Shown here one piece after another: positions 1 to 11,617 of a stretch of 64,000 nucleotides of DNA (positions within the stretch are counted from its first letter, which is position 1; each line of letters opens with the position of its first letter). Position numbers and translations under genes: made by a program. Source of the DNA: Abiotrophia defectiva ATCC 49176 (GTDB lineage: Bacteria > Bacillota > Bacilli > Lactobacillales > Aerococcaceae); the NCBI RefSeq assembly GCF_037041345.1, contig NZ_CP146287.1, forward strand, positions 1,925,501 to 1,989,500. Reading direction: 5' to 3'. Below the pieces are notes generated by a model that was given only the letters and a program-made list of their open reading frames with translations, ran no database searches and was not told the origin of the DNA.

Positions 1-1695
<1,695 letters not shown>

Positions 1696-1696
<1 letters not shown>

Positions 1697-2136
1697 TAGA
1701 TCACCTCGATTGATCCACCAGCTGCAGTAATTGCTTGCTCTGCACCTTTAGAGAATTTGGCTGCTTGAACAGTTAATTTTCTTTCAAGTTGACCATTACC
1801 TAAGATTTTTACTCCTGATAATTCTTTCTTAACGACACCTGCTTCAACTAAGAGAGCTGGTGTAACTGTCGTACCGTCTTCGAAGCGGTTGAGAGCTTCC
1901 AAGTTAACGACTGCATATTCTTTACGGTTGATGTTGTTGAATCCACGTTTTGGTAAACGACGGAACAATTGAGTTTGTCCACCTTCGAAACCTAAACGTA
2001 CGCCACCGCCAGAACGGGCTTTTTGACCTTTTTGACCGCGACCAGCAGTTTTACCGTTACCGGAACCTTGACCACGACCGACACGGTTACGTTCTTGACG
2101 TGAACCTTCAGCAGGTTTTAATGTATGAAGTTTCAT
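1696..2136 (-). CDS. rplO: 50S ribosomal protein L15
   Basis: L15 is a late-assembly protein of the large ribosomal subunit that binds 23S rRNA. The 146-residue protein has the expected glycine- and arginine-rich N-terminal extension ([18 protein letters not shown] at about residues 20-37), which threads into rRNA, and a globular C-terminal part ending in GGSIEVI. It lies between rpmD and secY as in other Firmicutes spc operons. The stop codon overlaps the secY start. Confidence 0.97.
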
Positions 2137-2170
2137 TCCTGTGGCACCTCCTTGTATTAGTCTCTAATTT

Positions 2171-2350
2171 TTATGCTTCTTTTACTTCAACTAAGTGACT
2201 GATCGTATTGATCATCCCACGAACTGCTTCGTTGTCTGGTTTAACAACGGTCTTGTAAGTCTTAGTTAAACCTAACGCCTTAGCAGTTTGGATTTGATTT
2301 TTAGGACGACCGATCAAGCTGCGTTTCAATTGGATTTGTAAGTTCGCCAT
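2171..2350 (-). CDS. rpmD: 50S ribosomal protein L30
   Basis: L30 is a small protein of the large subunit. The 59-codon frame begins [17 protein letters not shown] and ends HLVEVKEA, which matches the compact bacterial L30 (about 60 aa), including the conserved [12 protein letters not shown] segment. The ATG at 2348-2350 follows a GAGGACAAT stretch. It fills the gap between rpsE and rplO, where L30 is expected. No oddities were seen. Confidence 0.95.
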   Translation of the reverse strand: MANLQIQLKRSLIGRPKNQIQTAKALGLTKTYKTVVKPDNEAVRGMINTISHLVEVKEA

Positions 2351-2363
2351 TTGATTGTCCTCC

Positions 2364-2867
2364 TTAGCCTAAAATTTCTTCGACTGATTTGCCACGTAAA
2401 GCAGCAACTTCTTCAGCTACTTTCAATTGTTTCAAGCCTTCTACAGTCGCACGCACCATGTTGATTGGTGTGTTAGAACCAAGAGACTTACTTGTTACGT
2501 CAGCTACCCCTGCTAATTCCATTACGGCACGAACAGGACCACCTGCTGCAACCCCAGAACCGGCTGGTGCTGGTTTGATTAAGACACGACCACCACAGAA
2601 TTCGCCAATTGCTTCGTGAGGAATTGTGGTTCCGGTCAATGGTACTTCGATTAAGTTTTTCTTCGCATCTTCGATAGCTTTACGGATTGCTTCTGGAACT
2701 TCTTGAGCTTTACCAGTACCAAAGCCAACGTGACCGTTCTTGTCACCGACAACTACTAAAGCTGAGAAACGTAGACGACGTCCACCCTTAACAACTTTGG
2801 TAACACGGTTAATCGTCACAACGCGTTCTTCGATGTTTTCCAAGGTATTTGGATTGATGTGAACCAT
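2364..2867 (-). CDS. rpsE: 30S ribosomal protein S5
   Basis: S5 sits at the mRNA entry side of the small subunit and contributes to decoding accuracy. The 167-residue length is typical. An N-terminal double-stranded-RNA-binding-like domain ([20 protein letters not shown]) is followed by the C-terminal domain with [17 protein letters not shown]. The start is ATG after an AGGAGG-like site. It is the spc-operon neighbour of rplR and rpmD. Confidence 0.97.
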   Translation of the reverse strand: MVHINPNTLENIEERVVTINRVTKVVKGGRRLRFSALVVVGDKNGHVGFGTGKAQEVPEAIRKAIEDAKKNLIEVPLTGTTIPHEAIGEFCGGRVLIKPAPAGSGVAAGGPVRAVMELAGVADVTSKSLGSNTPINMVRATVEGLKQLKVAEEVAALRGKSVEEILG

Positions 2868-2887
2868 GAACTAGTGTCCTCCTTCTA

Positions 2888-3250
2888 TTAAAATTCTAGG
2901 CCGTTTTCACGAGCTGCTTCAGCCAAAGCTTTCACACGACCGTGATATAGGTACCCACCGCGGTCGAAGACAACTTTCTTGAAGCCTTTTGCTACCGCAC
3001 GTTCAGCAACTAATTTACCTACAGCTGAAGCTTGTTCAACTTTGGTCCCTGTTACTGATTTGTCATTACTAGAGGCACTTGCAAGCGTCACACCCGCTAC
3101 GTCATCAATTAATTGAGCGTAGATGTGCGTGTTGGAACGGAACACGTTCAAGCGTGGGCACTCAGCAGTACCAGAGATTTTGTTTCTTACGCGAGCATGT
3201 CTTTTACGACGTACTTTGTTTTTATCTGGTTTTGTAATCACAATTTTCAC
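2888..3250 (-). CDS. rplR: 50S ribosomal protein L18
   Basis: L18 binds 5S rRNA and helps anchor it in the central protuberance together with L5. The 120-residue protein has the basic N-terminus ([18 protein letters not shown]) and the C-terminal [28 protein letters not shown] signature, quoted here only as its [14 protein letters not shown] core. It is in the conserved order rplF-rplR-rpsE. Confidence 0.97.
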   Translation of the reverse strand: MKIVITKPDKNKVRRKRHARVRNKISGTAECPRLNVFRSNTHIYAQLIDDVAGVTLASASSNDKSVTGTKVEQASAVGKLVAERAVAKGFKKVVFDRGGYLYHGRVKALAEAARENGLEF

Positions 3251-3292
3251 CTCTTTAAGTTTAAGTTATAGGAGAAGATCAGGACCGGTCTA

Positions 3293-3829
3293 TTACTTAC
3301 CAGTCTTACCTTCTTTACGACGTACATATTCGTCAGTGTAACGAATCCCTTTACCTTTATATGGTTCTGGTGGACGTACGCCACGGATGTTGGCTGCTAA
3401 TGCGCCGACTTTCTCTTTATCGTAACCTTCTACGATAATTTTAGTGTTTGAAGGAACTTCAAAGTCAGCACCTTCAAGTGGTTCGAATTCAACTGGGTGA
3501 GAAAGACCCACGTTCAACACTAATTTGTTACCTTGTTTTTGAGCACGGTAACCGACCCCGATAAGGTCTAATTCTTTCTTGAAGCCATTCGCTACACCTT
3601 CAACCATGTTGCTGAAGACAGAACGCATAGTCCCGTGTAATGAACGGTTTTCTTTTGAATCATTTGGACGAGTGAAGACTACTTCATTCTCTTGAACTTC
3701 CAACGCAATGTTTGGGTGGAATTCACGTGTCAAAGTACCTTTAGGGCCTTTTACAGTCACTGTATGACCTTTTACTTCGACGGTTACGCCTGCTGGAATC
3801 ACGACTGGTTTTTTACCGATACGACTCAC
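3293..3829 (-). CDS. rplF: 50S ribosomal protein L6
   Basis: L6 binds 23S rRNA near the factor-binding site of the large subunit. The 178-residue protein begins [15 protein letters not shown] and carries two similar half-domains as is normal for L6. Near the C-terminus it has the family motif [13 protein letters not shown]. The start is ATG with an AGGTGCAGCC-type site. It lies between rpsH and rplR. Confidence 0.97.
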   Translation of the reverse strand: MSRIGKKPVVIPAGVTVEVKGHTVTVKGPKGTLTREFHPNIALEVQENEVVFTRPNDSKENRSLHGTMRSVFSNMVEGVANGFKKELDLIGVGYRAQKQGNKLVLNVGLSHPVEFEPLEGADFEVPSNTKIIVEGYDKEKVGALAANIRGVRPPEPYKGKGIRYTDEYVRRKEGKTGK

Positions 3830-3884
3830 AGGGCTGCACCTCCTCTTTCTTATTTCTAGTTATCTTGAATATGAATAAATTAGA

Positions 3885-4283
3885 TTACCAAACGTAAGCT
3901 AATACTTCGCCACCGACACCAGCTTGACGAGCTTGTTTGTCAGTCACAACACCGTTAGAAGTTGAGATGATGGCGATCCCTAAGCCGTTTAATACCTTAG
4001 GTAGGTCTTCTGATTTGGTGTAGATACGCAAACCAGGTTTTGAAATACGCTTGATGCCAGTGATAACTTTTTCGTTGTTACGGCCGTACTTCAAGAAGAT
4101 GGTGATTTCACCTTGTTTGTCGTCTTCTGCGACTTCATAGTTTTTGATGAAACCTTCTTGTTTCAAGATTTCAGCAATCGCTACTTTGATTTTTGAAGAT
4201 GGTGCTGATACAGTCTTGTGTCCTACGCTGTTCGCGTTACGGATACGAGTTAAGAAATCAGCAATTGGATCTGTCATAACCAT
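3885..4283 (-). CDS. rpsH: 30S ribosomal protein S8
   Basis: S8 is a primary 16S rRNA-binding protein of the small subunit and, in some bacteria, the translational regulator of the spc operon. I start it at the ATG at 4281-4283 ([16 protein letters not shown]), which gives 132 residues, the normal S8 length, and follows a strong GAGGAGGTAAATAC site. The open frame extends 34 codons further upstream, but that would overlap rpsN and has no S8 counterpart. The C-terminus [15 protein letters not shown] is typical. Confidence 0.96.
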   Translation of the reverse strand: MVMTDPIADFLTRIRNANSVGHKTVSAPSSKIKVAIAEILKQEGFIKNYEVAEDDKQGEITIFLKYGRNNEKVITGIKRISKPGLRIYTKSEDLPKVLNGLGIAIISTSNGVVTDKQARQAGVGGEVLAYVW

Positions 4284-4315
4284 GTTGTATTTACCTCCTC
4301 TTTGTTCAGTATGGA

Positions 4316-4504
<189 letters not shown>

Positions 4505-4521
4505 TCATTCGCCTCCTTGTC

Positions 4522-5064
4522 TTATTTTTGGAAAGGCATGCCTAATTCTTTAAGTAAAGCATGTGCCTCTTCGTCAGATTTCGCAGTTGTGACAATAACG
4601 ATGTCCATCCCGCGGACTTTATCAACGTTATCATAGTTCACTTCAGGGAAGATAAGTTGTTCTTTGATCCCTAAGGTGTAGTTCCCGCGGCCATCGAAGG
4701 CTTTGTTGCTGACACCGTGGAAGTCACGAACACGTGGTAAAGATACAGTGACTAACTTGTCTAAGAAGTCGTACATACGCGCACCACGTAGGGTCACTTT
4801 ACACCCGATTGGCATACCTTCACGGAGACGGAAGCCCGCGATGGATTTCTTAGCTTTGGTAATCACTGGCTTTTGACCAGATAATAAAGTGAGTTCGTCA
4901 ACAGCTTTTTCTAAGTTCTTAGCGTTAGCTACTGCGTCACCCACACCCATGTTGATGACGATCTTTTCAACTTTAGGTACTTGCATTACAGAAGTGTAGT
5001 TGAATTGTTCGATCAATTTTTTAGTTACTTCGTTTGAGTATTTAGCTTTTAAACGATTTTCCAT
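4522..5064 (-). CDS. rplE: 50S ribosomal protein L5
   Basis: L5 binds 5S rRNA and forms an intersubunit bridge. The 180-residue protein has the conserved N-terminal [16 protein letters not shown] and the central [13 protein letters not shown]-like region (here [14 protein letters not shown]), with the typical C-terminal [14 protein letters not shown]. The start ATG follows GAGGAGGATT. Gene order rplX-rplE-rpsZ is standard. Confidence 0.97.
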   Translation of the reverse strand: MENRLKAKYSNEVTKKLIEQFNYTSVMQVPKVEKIVINMGVGDAVANAKNLEKAVDELTLLSGQKPVITKAKKSIAGFRLREGMPIGCKVTLRGARMYDFLDKLVTVSLPRVRDFHGVSNKAFDGRGNYTLGIKEQLIFPEVNYDNVDKVRGMDIVIVTTAKSDEEAHALLKELGMPFQK

Positions 5065-5092
5065 GTAGTGTTAATCCTCCTCTCGCTATTGA

Positions 5093-5395
5093 TTAGATGG
5101 TTTCGTTAGATTTCTTCGCGAAACGGACTTTCTTGCCGTCTTCGAAACGATAACCCACACGTGTTGCTTCCCCTGATTTAGGATCAACGAGTTTAACGTT
5201 AGACACGTGGATTGGTGCTGGGAATTCTTCGATCCCGCCTTGACCTGCTTGAGAAGGTTTAACGTGCTTCTTGGCAATGTTCAAGCCTTCTACGACTACG
5301 CGGTCTTCTTTTGGTAAAGTACGTAAAACAGTCCCTGTTTTACCTTTATCTTTACCTGCAATTACTTTAACTGTATCGCCTGTTTTGATACGCAT
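5093..5395 (-). CDS. rplX: 50S ribosomal protein L24
   Basis: L24 is one of the assembly-initiator proteins of the large subunit. The 100-residue protein starts [21 protein letters not shown], a KOW motif, and contains [15 protein letters not shown], typical of the family. Its start follows GGAGGAAACT. A second open frame across the same DNA (5086-5277) is a shadow. Confidence 0.96.
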   Translation of the reverse strand: MRIKTGDTVKVIAGKDKGKTGTVLRTLPKEDRVVVEGLNIAKKHVKPSQAGQGGIEEFPAPIHVSNVKLVDPKSGEATRVGYRFEDGKKVRFAKKSNETI

Positions 5396-5423
5396 GAATA
5401 GTTTCCTCCTTCGTTAATATTTC

Positions 5424-5822
<399 letters not shown>

Positions 5823-5826
5823 TTAA

Positions 5827-6093
5827 TTAGATAATGACTGCTTCTTCAACAATCTCTAATAAACGGAAGCGTTTCGTAGCTGATAATGGACGAGTTTCCA
5901 TAATGCGCACGATGTCGCCTTCTTTTGCACGGTTTTCTTCATCATGTGCTTTATATTTCTTAGAATATTTAACGCGTTTACCGTATTTAGGGTGAGTCTT
6001 ACGAGTTTCGACTAAAACCGTGATGGTTTTGTCCATTTTGTCGCTCACGACACGACCTTGGTAAACTTTACGTTGGTTGCGTTCTGTCGTCAT
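5827..6093 (-). CDS. rpsQ: 30S ribosomal protein S17
   Basis: S17 is a primary 16S rRNA-binding OB-fold protein of the 30S body. The 88-residue protein contains the family pattern [17 protein letters not shown] near the N-terminus and [18 protein letters not shown] near the C-terminus. It is in the conserved rpmC-rpsQ-rplN order. Confidence 0.97.
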   Translation of the reverse strand: MTTERNQRKVYQGRVVSDKMDKTITVLVETRKTHPKYGKRVKYSKKYKAHDEENRAKEGDIVRIMETRPLSATKRFRLLEIVEEAVII

Positions 6094-6116
6094 TGATGTT
6101 AGCCTCCTTTGCTGGT

Positions 6117-6323
6117 TTATTTAGACAATTCTTGCTCGCGTAAAGCAGTTTTGATACGTGCGATAGATTTACGTACAGTGCGTAAACGTGCTGTATCTTC
6201 TAATTGTCCTGTTGCTAATTGGAATCGAAGGTTGAAGAGTTCTTTCTTCAACTCAGCTTCACGTTCAAGCAACTCAGCAGTGGATAACCCTTTGATTAAC
6301 GCTTTAAATTCATTAGTTTTCAT
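6117..6323 (-). CDS. rpmC: 50S ribosomal protein L29
   Basis: L29 is a two-helix protein at the polypeptide exit tunnel that contributes to the trigger factor and SRP docking site. I place the start at ATG 6321-6323 ([14 protein letters not shown]), giving 68 residues, the usual length, after a GGTGGTGAATCGA site. The frame stays open 8 codons further upstream, but that start would be unusually long. The first 11 nt overlap the 3' end of rplP, which suggests translational coupling. Confidence 0.94.
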   Translation of the reverse strand: MKTNEFKALIKGLSTAELLEREAELKKELFNLRFQLATGQLEDTARLRTVRKSIARIKTALREQELSK

Positions 6324-6747
6324 TCGATTCACCACCATATTCTTCACGTTTTACGAACTTGGTCTTAACTGGTAGTTTATGCGATGCTAAACGTAATGCT
6401 TCACGTGCGATTTCTTCAGATACACCCGCTACTTCAAACATAATCTTGCCACGCTTAACTGGTGCTACCCAACCTTCAGGTGCCCCTTTACCAGAACCCA
6501 TACGAACCCCGATAGCTTTTGCAGTATATGATTTGTGAGGGAAGATTTTAATCCATACTTTCCCACCACGTTTCATATAACGAGTCATCGCAATACGGGC
6601 TGCTTCGATTTGACGGTTTGTGATCCAGTGAGATTCAGTAGCTCGTAAGCCGTATTCACCGAAATCAACTTGTTTACCACCTTTAGCTTCTCCGCGCATT
6701 TTACCACGGAATTCACGACGGTGTTTTACACGTTTTGGTACTAACAT
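6313..6747 (-). CDS. rplP: 50S ribosomal protein L16
   Basis: L16 lies near the peptidyl-transferase centre and the A-site tRNA. The 144-residue protein starts [19 protein letters not shown], the standard L16 N-terminus, and has the conserved [18 protein letters not shown] loop in the middle. The start codon is 3 nt from the rpsC stop and the end overlaps rpmC by 11 nt. Confidence 0.97.
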   Translation of the reverse strand: MLVPKRVKHRREFRGKMRGEAKGGKQVDFGEYGLRATESHWITNRQIEAARIAMTRYMKRGGKVWIKIFPHKSYTAKAIGVRMGSGKGAPEGWVAPVKRGKIMFEVAGVSEEIAREALRLASHKLPVKTKFVKREEYGGESNEN

Positions 6748-6750
6748 TGA

Positions 6751-7407
6751 TTAGTTCCCTCCTTTCTCAGAGTTTTTCTTTTGTGGCAATACTTGGCCAC
6801 GGCAGATCCAAACTTTAACTCCTAACTTACCGTAAGTAGTGTCCGCTTCTTCCCATGCGTAGTCGATGTCGCTACGTAAGGTATGGAGTGGCACAGTACC
6901 TTCAGAGTATGCTTCGCTACGCGCAATATCTGCACCGTTCAAACGGCCTGATACCATGGTTTTGATCCCTTGAGCGCCAGCTTTCATAGTACGTTGGATA
7001 GCTTGCTTTTGAGCACGGCGGAAAGCCACACGGTTTTCTAATTGACGTGCGATATCTTCAGCAACCAATTTAGCGTCTAAGCTTGGTTCTTTGATTTCTA
7101 CAACGTTGATAAAGACTTTCTTGCCGGTTAATTTGCTTAATTCCGCACGGACTGCATCGATTTCGGAACCACCTTTACCGATGACCATACCTGGCTTAGC
7201 AGTGTGAACAGATACAATCACACGGTTAGCAGCACGTTCGATTTGGATGTTAGAAACTGATGCTTCTTTTAATTTCTTGTATAAGAATTTGCGGATAGCT
7301 AAATCTTCGTGTAAGTATTCAGCAAAGTTCTTGTCTGCATACCATTTAGCGTCCCAGTCGCGGATGACGCCGACACGCATACCAATTGGATGTACTTTTT
7401 GACCCAT
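6751..7407 (-). CDS. rpsC: 30S ribosomal protein S3
   Basis: S3 lines the mRNA entry tunnel of the small subunit. The 218-residue protein begins [19 protein letters not shown] and has a KH domain with [18 protein letters not shown] at about residues 74-91. The C-terminal S3 domain contains [19 protein letters not shown]. It lies between rplV and rplP with spacers of 3 nt on both sides. Confidence 0.97.
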   Translation of the reverse strand: MGQKVHPIGMRVGVIRDWDAKWYADKNFAEYLHEDLAIRKFLYKKLKEASVSNIQIERAANRVIVSVHTAKPGMVIGKGGSEIDAVRAELSKLTGKKVFINVVEIKEPSLDAKLVAEDIARQLENRVAFRRAQKQAIQRTMKAGAQGIKTMVSGRLNGADIARSEAYSEGTVPLHTLRSDIDYAWEEADTTYGKLGVKVWICRGQVLPQKKNSEKGGN

Positions 7408-7410
7408 TGA

Positions 7411-7767
7411 TTAAGCCTCCTCTTTCTCAGATACCACAACAGTGATGTGGCTTGTACGTTTGTTGATTGGTGAAGCTGAACCTTTCGCACGTGGGCGGAA
7501 CCGTTTCATGGTTGGGCCTTCGTTAGCGAATGCTTCACTCACGTATAAGTTTTCCAAGTCAAGATCGTAGTTGTGGTCCGCGTTAGCGATAGCAGACATC
7601 AGCACTTTCTCAACGATTGGGGCACCTGCTTTAGGTGTGAATTTTAAGATGGCAATTGCTTCGCCAACTTTTTTACCTCGGATAAGATCTAAGACTAAGC
7701 GAACTTTACGAGGCGCAATGCGAACTGTTCTTGCAACTGCTTTTGCAGATGTAACTTGGTTAGACAT
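7411..7767 (-). CDS. rplV: 50S ribosomal protein L22
   Basis: L22 has a long hairpin that forms part of the narrow point of the peptide exit tunnel, a known site of macrolide-resistance mutations in other species. The 118-residue protein shows [17 protein letters not shown] at the N-terminus and the hairpin region [21 protein letters not shown] near the C-terminus (given here as [13 protein letters not shown]). No unusual insertion in the hairpin was seen. Confidence 0.97.
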   Translation of the reverse strand: MSNQVTSAKAVARTVRIAPRKVRLVLDLIRGKKVGEAIAILKFTPKAGAPIVEKVLMSAIANADHNYDLDLENLYVSEAFANEGPTMKRFRPRAKGSASPINKRTSHITVVVSEKEEA

Positions 7768-7786
7768 CTTGTTTTCCTCCTATAAA

Positions 7787-8068
7787 TTAGCGTTTCTTAG
7801 ATTTCTTGTCGTCAGCTGCGTGACCTTTATAAGTACGAGTTGGTACGAATTCACCTAATTTGTGACCTACCATATCTTCTTGAACATATACAGGCACGTG
7901 CTTGCGGCCATCATAAACGGCAATGGTTAAACCAATGAAGTTAGGGAAGATGGTTGAACGACGTGACCAGGTTTTAATAACTTGTTTCTTTGTGCTTTCT
8001 GCTTGCTCTTCCACTTTTTTCATTAAGTGCGCATCACAGAAAGGTCCTTTTTTCAAACTACGACTCAC
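7787..8068 (-). CDS. rpsS: 30S ribosomal protein S19
   Basis: S19 is in the head of the small subunit and pairs with S13. The 93-residue protein begins [19 protein letters not shown] and contains [20 protein letters not shown] and [16 protein letters not shown], the family signature. Position between rplB and rplV is standard. Confidence 0.97.
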   Translation of the reverse strand: MSRSLKKGPFCDAHLMKKVEEQAESTKKQVIKTWSRRSTIFPNFIGLTIAVYDGRKHVPVYVQEDMVGHKLGEFVPTRTYKGHAADDKKSKKR

Positions 8069-8106
8069 AATGAAGCCTCCCTTCGATTATTTGTTACCGG
8101 CGCCTA

Positions 8107-8937
8107 TTATTTTTTACGGCCGCGGATGATTAACTTGCTAGATTTAGCTTTCTTAGAGCGGGTTTTCTTACCAAGTGTTGGTTTACCCCATGGAGACATC
8201 GGAGATTTACGCCCGATTGGCGCACGACCTTCACCACCACCGTGTGGGTGATCGTTAGGGTTCATTACGGAACCACGAACTTCAGGACGTTTGCTCATCC
8301 AACGTGCACGACCGGCTTTACCGATGTTTACTAATTCGTGTTGTTCGTTACCAACAACCCCGATAGTTGCACGGCAAGTTGATAAGATCATACGAACTTC
8401 ACCAGAGTTCAAACGAACTAAAGTGTATTTACCTTCGTGACCCAATACTTGAGCGCTAGTACCAGCAGAACGGATTAATTGACCGCCTTTGCCTGGTTTT
8501 AATTCGATGTTGTGGATTACAGTACCTTCAGGGATGTTTGCTAATGGCAATGCGTTCCCGATTTGGATGTCGGCATGTTCACCAGATTCAATTTTTTGGC
8601 CTACTTTCAAGCCTTTTGGTGCCAAGATGTAAGTCTTGATCCCGTCTTCGTAGTGTACCAACGCGATGTTAGCGGTACGGTTTGGATCGTACTCGATGGT
8701 TGCGATAGTCCCTACTACGTTGTCTTTGTTACGTTTGAAATCGATGATACGGTAAGCGCGTTTGTTACCGCCACCTTGATGACGAACAGTGATTTTACCT
8801 TGGTTGTTACGGCCGGCTTTTTGTTTTTGTGAAGATAACAATGTCTTCTCTGGTTTTGATGCAGTGATTTCGCTGAAATCATAACCAGTCATGTTACGAC
8901 GACCGTTAGAGGTTGGTTTGTACTTTTTAATCGCCAC
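8107..8937 (-). CDS. rplB: 50S ribosomal protein L2
   Basis: L2 is a large, highly conserved protein close to the peptidyl-transferase centre and essential for subunit association. The 276-residue length is typical. The conserved C-terminal segment [19 protein letters not shown] is present at about residues 225-243, including the histidine linked to peptidyl-transferase function in the family. It lies between rplW and rpsS. Confidence 0.98.
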   Translation of the reverse strand: MAIKKYKPTSNGRRNMTGYDFSEITASKPEKTLLSSQKQKAGRNNQGKITVRHQGGGNKRAYRIIDFKRNKDNVVGTIATIEYDPNRTANIALVHYEDGIKTYILAPKGLKVGQKIESGEHADIQIGNALPLANIPEGTVIHNIELKPGKGGQLIRSAGTSAQVLGHEGKYTLVRLNSGEVRMILSTCRATIGVVGNEQHELVNIGKAGRARWMSKRPEVRGSVMNPNDHPHGGGEGRAPIGRKSPMSPWGKPTLGKKTRSKKAKSSKLIIRGRKK

Positions 8938-8972
8938 TCTTATTCCCTCCTACTTACTCATTTTCTAGGTGA

Positions 8973-9269
8973 TTATTCAGCTTCGTTAGCGAATAATTCG
9001 ATGTCTTTTGATTCAGCAGTCAAGGTTACGACTGCTTTCTTGTACTTACGAGTGAAACCAGCGTAACGGCCCATGCGTTTTGCTTTACCGTCAACGTTGA
9101 TCGTGTTAACTTTCTTAACTTTAACCCCTTCAAACATTGCTTCAACCGCTTGTTTGATGTGAGTTTTGTTAGCACGACGGTCTACTTCGAACGTGTATTT
9201 TTTCTCGTCTAAACCAGCAACTGATTGTTCAGTGATGACTGGGCGTAATACTACTTCTGATAATTGCAT
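8973..9269 (-). CDS. rplW: 50S ribosomal protein L23
   Basis: L23 is at the exit of the peptide tunnel and binds trigger factor and SRP. The 98-residue protein contains [21 protein letters not shown] and a C-terminal [19 protein letters not shown] segment (core quoted), typical for the family. Its ATG overlaps the rplD stop codon by one base. Confidence 0.96.
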   Translation of the reverse strand: MQLSEVVLRPVITEQSVAGLDEKKYTFEVDRRANKTHIKQAVEAMFEGVKVKKVNTINVDGKAKRMGRYAGFTRKYKKAVVTLTAESKDIELFANEAE

Positions 9270-9892
9270 TATGCTAAAGCCTCCTCTACGGTTGAAAGTG
9301 CTGCTTTAGTGATGACAAGTGTGTCGTAGTTTACAACGTCTAATACGTTCACGTTGCCTTCGTCGATCACTTTCACGTTAGCTAAGTTACGTGCTGAGAA
9401 GTAAGCGTTGGCGTTAGTCCCTTCTAATACTAAGAGAGTTTTCGCATCTACTTTAAGGTTGTTCAATACTGACTTGAATTCCTTAGTTGATGGAGCTGCA
9501 AAGCTGAGTTCATCAACAACTACTAACTTGCCTTCTAATACTTTCTGAGATAATACAGATTGTAACGCTAAGCGGCGTACTTTCTTTGGTAATTTATAAC
9601 TGTATGAACGAGGTGTTGGACCAAATACGGTACCACCACCAACCCATTGTGGTGAACGGATAGAACCTTGACGTGCACGGCCAGTCCCTTTTTGTCTCCA
9701 TGGCTTACGGCCACCACCGCGTACTGCGGAACGGTTCTTCACCGCATGAGTCCCTTGACGTAAAGATGCACGTTGCATGATTACTGCGTCGAAGATTACG
9801 TCTTCGTTAGGTTCAACCCCAAATACAGCTGCATTCAATTCGATTTCGCCGATTTGTGAACCGTCTTGTTTAAATAAACTTACTTTTGTCAT
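9269..9892 (-). CDS. rplD: 50S ribosomal protein L4
   Basis: L4 contributes a long loop to the exit tunnel. It is also the feedback regulator of the S10 operon in enterobacteria and, from leader-RNA studies, probably in Firmicutes. The 207-residue protein has the extended loop ([19 protein letters not shown] at about residues 58-76) conserved in the family. If the leader upstream of rpsJ is an L4-type element, this is its likely ligand. Confidence 0.97.
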   Translation of the reverse strand: MTKVSLFKQDGSQIGEIELNAAVFGVEPNEDVIFDAVIMQRASLRQGTHAVKNRSAVRGGGRKPWRQKGTGRARQGSIRSPQWVGGGTVFGPTPRSYSYKLPKKVRRLALQSVLSQKVLEGKLVVVDELSFAAPSTKEFKSVLNNLKVDAKTLLVLEGTNANAYFSARNLANVKVIDEGNVNVLDVVNYDTLVITKAALSTVEEALA

Positions 9893-9915
9893 TTACTCGT
9901 TCCTCCTTCCTCGAA

Positions 9916-10551
9916 TTATTTAACTGTTTTAATTGCTTGTTTGATTTCAACGAGTGATTTCTTGGCACCTGGGACATTACCCTTGATCAAGATTACGTTG
10001 TTTTCTACGTCAACCGCTACAACTTCCAAGTTTTGGATGGTTACGCGTTCGCCACCGGTTTGACCTGGAAGGCCTTTACCCTTGAAGACGCGTGATGGGA
10101 ACGAAGCCCCACCCATCGAACCTGGACGACGGTGGTAACGAGAACCGTGAGCCATTGGACCACGTGATTGGCCATGACGCTTGATCGCACCTTGGAATCC
10201 TTTACCCTTGGATGTACCCGTCACATCGACGATGTCGCCAGCTGCGAAAGTTTCCACTGTGATTTCTTGTCCTACTTGATATTCTCCAAGCTCAACTTCG
10301 CGGAACTCGCGAATGAAGCGCTTAGGAGTAGCATTTGCTTTTGCTACATGACCTTTAGCAGGTTTGTTTGACAATACTTCACGCAAGTCTTGGAAACCTA
10401 ATTGAACCGCTTCGTAGCCATCGTTTTCCATGGTTTTAACTTGTAATACCACGTTTGGAGTAGCTTCGATAACAGTTACAGGTACCAATTCACCGTTCTC
10501 AGTGAAGAATTGAGTCATCCCAACTTTTTTACCTAAGATTCCTTTGGTCAT
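9916..10551 (-). CDS. rplC: 50S ribosomal protein L3
   Basis: L3 is an early assembly protein with an extension that reaches the peptidyl-transferase centre. The 211-residue protein starts [16 protein letters not shown] and has the [20 protein letters not shown] finger segment at about residues 127-146, a typical modification and assembly region. It is the second gene of the S10 operon. Confidence 0.97.
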   Translation of the reverse strand: MTKGILGKKVGMTQFFTENGELVPVTVIEATPNVVLQVKTMENDGYEAVQLGFQDLREVLSNKPAKGHVAKANATPKRFIREFREVELGEYQVGQEITVETFAAGDIVDVTGTSKGKGFQGAIKRHGQSRGPMAHGSRYHRRPGSMGGASFPSRVFKGKGLPGQTGGERVTIQNLEVVAVDVENNVILIKGNVPGAKKSLVEIKQAIKTVK

Positions 10552-10575
10552 GAGTACACCTCCATTTTTCTAAAA

Positions 10576-10884
10576 TTATAATTTGATTTCTACGTCTACA
10601 CCACTAGGTAAGTCTAATTTCATCAAAGCATCAACTGTTTTGTTAGTTGGTTCTAAGATATCGATTAAACGTTTGTGTGTACGCATTTCGAATTGTTCGC
10701 GAGAGTCTTTGTATTTGTGAGTCGCACGAATCACGGTATATAAAGAACGCTCAGTTGGCAGTGGGATTGGCCCCGCTGTCTTCGCTCCTGTTCTTTGTGC
10801 TGATTCTACGATTTTGCTTGCTGCTAAATCCAATGCACGATGCTCGTAAGCCTTCAAGCGAATCCGAATTTTTTTGTTTGCCAT
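10576..10884 (-). CDS. rpsJ: 30S ribosomal protein S10, first gene of the operon
   Basis: S10 is part of the 30S head and, as NusE, takes part in transcription antitermination with NusB. The 102-residue protein starts [19 protein letters not shown] and contains [20 protein letters not shown] (core), the signature of the family. The ATG follows GAAGGAGGAAATCTAA. It is the promoter-proximal gene of the long ribosomal operon that runs to at least adk. Confidence 0.98.
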   Translation of the reverse strand: MANKKIRIRLKAYEHRALDLAASKIVESAQRTGAKTAGPIPLPTERSLYTVIRATHKYKDSREQFEMRTHKRLIDILEPTNKTVDALMKLDLPSGVDVEIKL

Positions 10885-11061
10885 TTAGATTTCCTCCTTC
10901 GTCAATTTTGATAAAATGACTTGCTCCACAAGAATTTCCAACCTCACCCGCCCGTGGCAAAGCGTCCGGGTGTGTCGCAACCTCTCGCTTCATAGCTGTC
11001 TTTCCCACCTCTAAGAGGGGGCATGTCCTGCGATGGGCACACTGGTACCCATTAAGGCACA
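10885..11061 (-). promoter_or_regulatory. Structured 5' leader of the S10 operon, probable ribosomal-protein leader
   Basis: About 175 nt separate the S10 promoter from rpsJ. The transcript can form several hairpins: a C-rich/G-rich stem at 11004-11021 around CCTC-TTA-GAGG, and a CACCCG/CGGGTG stem (10945-10950 with 10967-10972). The later segment GCGAGAGGUUGCGACA looks like a conserved unpaired motif. Long structured leaders at this position bind L4 in other bacteria. Assignment to that family is inferred from position and structure only; no covariance model was run. Confidence 0.6.
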
Positions 11062-11067
11062 ATCATT

Positions 11068-11096
11068 ATTATAGCGTAGGAATACTTGTAAATCAA
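11068..11096 (-). promoter_or_regulatory. Promoter of the S10-spc operon
   Basis: A near-consensus housekeeping promoter on the minus strand: -35 TTGATT (11091-11096), a 17-nt spacer and -10 TATAAT (11068-11073). It lies directly upstream of the rpsJ leader and is the strongest-looking promoter in the window, as expected for ribosomal proteins. Confidence 0.85.
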
Positions 11097-11172
11097 GGCT
11101 TTTCTTAAGTTTTTTTGGCCTTTTTGTATGTTTTCGTTTTCATGTCGGATGATGACGATTTCTCTGTTGCCT

Positions 11173-11220
11173 GGCCGATGCCATTTCACCTTTTAGGTGA
11201 TGTTTCGGCCGGTTTTTTGG
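11173..11220 (+). other. Two-tier hairpin followed by a T tract, no gene assigned
   Basis: On the plus strand an outer stem GGCCGA/TCGGCC (11173-11178 with 11205-11210) encloses an inner TCACC/GGTGA stem (11186-11190 with 11196-11200), followed by GGTTTTTTGG. It looks like a plus-strand terminator, but no plus-strand gene precedes it. It lies between the veg terminator and the S10 promoter, so it may insulate the S10 promoter or be a remnant. Confidence 0.45.
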
Positions 11221-11232
11221 CCTTTTGGACAC

Positions 11233-11272
11233 AAAAATAGCCAAGGACCTCTCAGGAGCACTTGGCTAAAAA
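11233..11272 (-). terminator. Terminator of the metG-tatD-rnmV-rsmA-veg cluster
   Basis: Stem TAGCCAAG/CTTGGCTA (11238-11245 with 11261-11268), followed on the minus strand by a run of T. It lies just downstream of veg. The flanking A tract on the other side could also make it work in the opposite direction. Confidence 0.8.
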
Positions 11273-11281
11273 TAATAATGG

Positions 11282-11518
11282 CTATTCCGCAAAATCTACG
11301 TCGATGGCCTTGGTCAGAACATCGCAGTAGCTATAGGAGACACACGCTAGGGTGTTGGCCTCTTGCTCTAAATCAACAACAAAGACAGAACGATAGGTTT
11401 CTTTCAGGACGCCTCGGCGCGTACGCTTCTTGTTACGACCGAGTTGGACGGTGATAATTACTTTTTCGCCAATATTTTGATCCATGAGGGATTTAATCTC
11501 GGCAATTTCTTTTGGCAT
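11282..11518 (-). CDS. veg: Veg family protein
   Basis: A small protein conserved in Firmicutes next to ksgA. In Bacillus subtilis Veg stimulates biofilm matrix genes, but its molecular activity is not settled. The 78-residue form starts at the ATG at 11516-11518 (MPKEIAEIKSLMDQNIG), after an AGAGGTGAGG site. A GTG 9 nt further upstream overlaps that site and is less likely. Family features are the central basic GRNKKRTRRGVLKETY stretch and SVFVVDLEQ near the middle, with VSYSYCDVL towards the end. It has its own promoter candidate in addition to possible read-through from rsmA. Confidence 0.92.
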   Translation of the reverse strand: MPKEIAEIKSLMDQNIGEKVIITVQLGRNKKRTRRGVLKETYRSVFVVDLEQEANTLACVSYSYCDVLTKAIDVDFAE

Positions 11519-11539
11519 AAGCCTCACCTCTTTCCTACT

Positions 11540-11568
11540 ATTATAACACAGTTAGGTAGACTAACCTA
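11540..11568 (-). promoter_or_regulatory. veg: Promoter candidate for veg
   Basis: The -10 TATAAT is at 11540-11545, 22 nt before the start codon, with a poor -35 TAGGTT at 11563-11568 and a 17-nt spacer. In other Firmicutes veg is strongly expressed from its own promoter, which fits. Confidence 0.55.
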
Positions 11569-11617
11569 GGAAAGGTCGGCAACTTATCCTGAAAAAGCTG
11601 ACAACGTTCGCCTTTTG

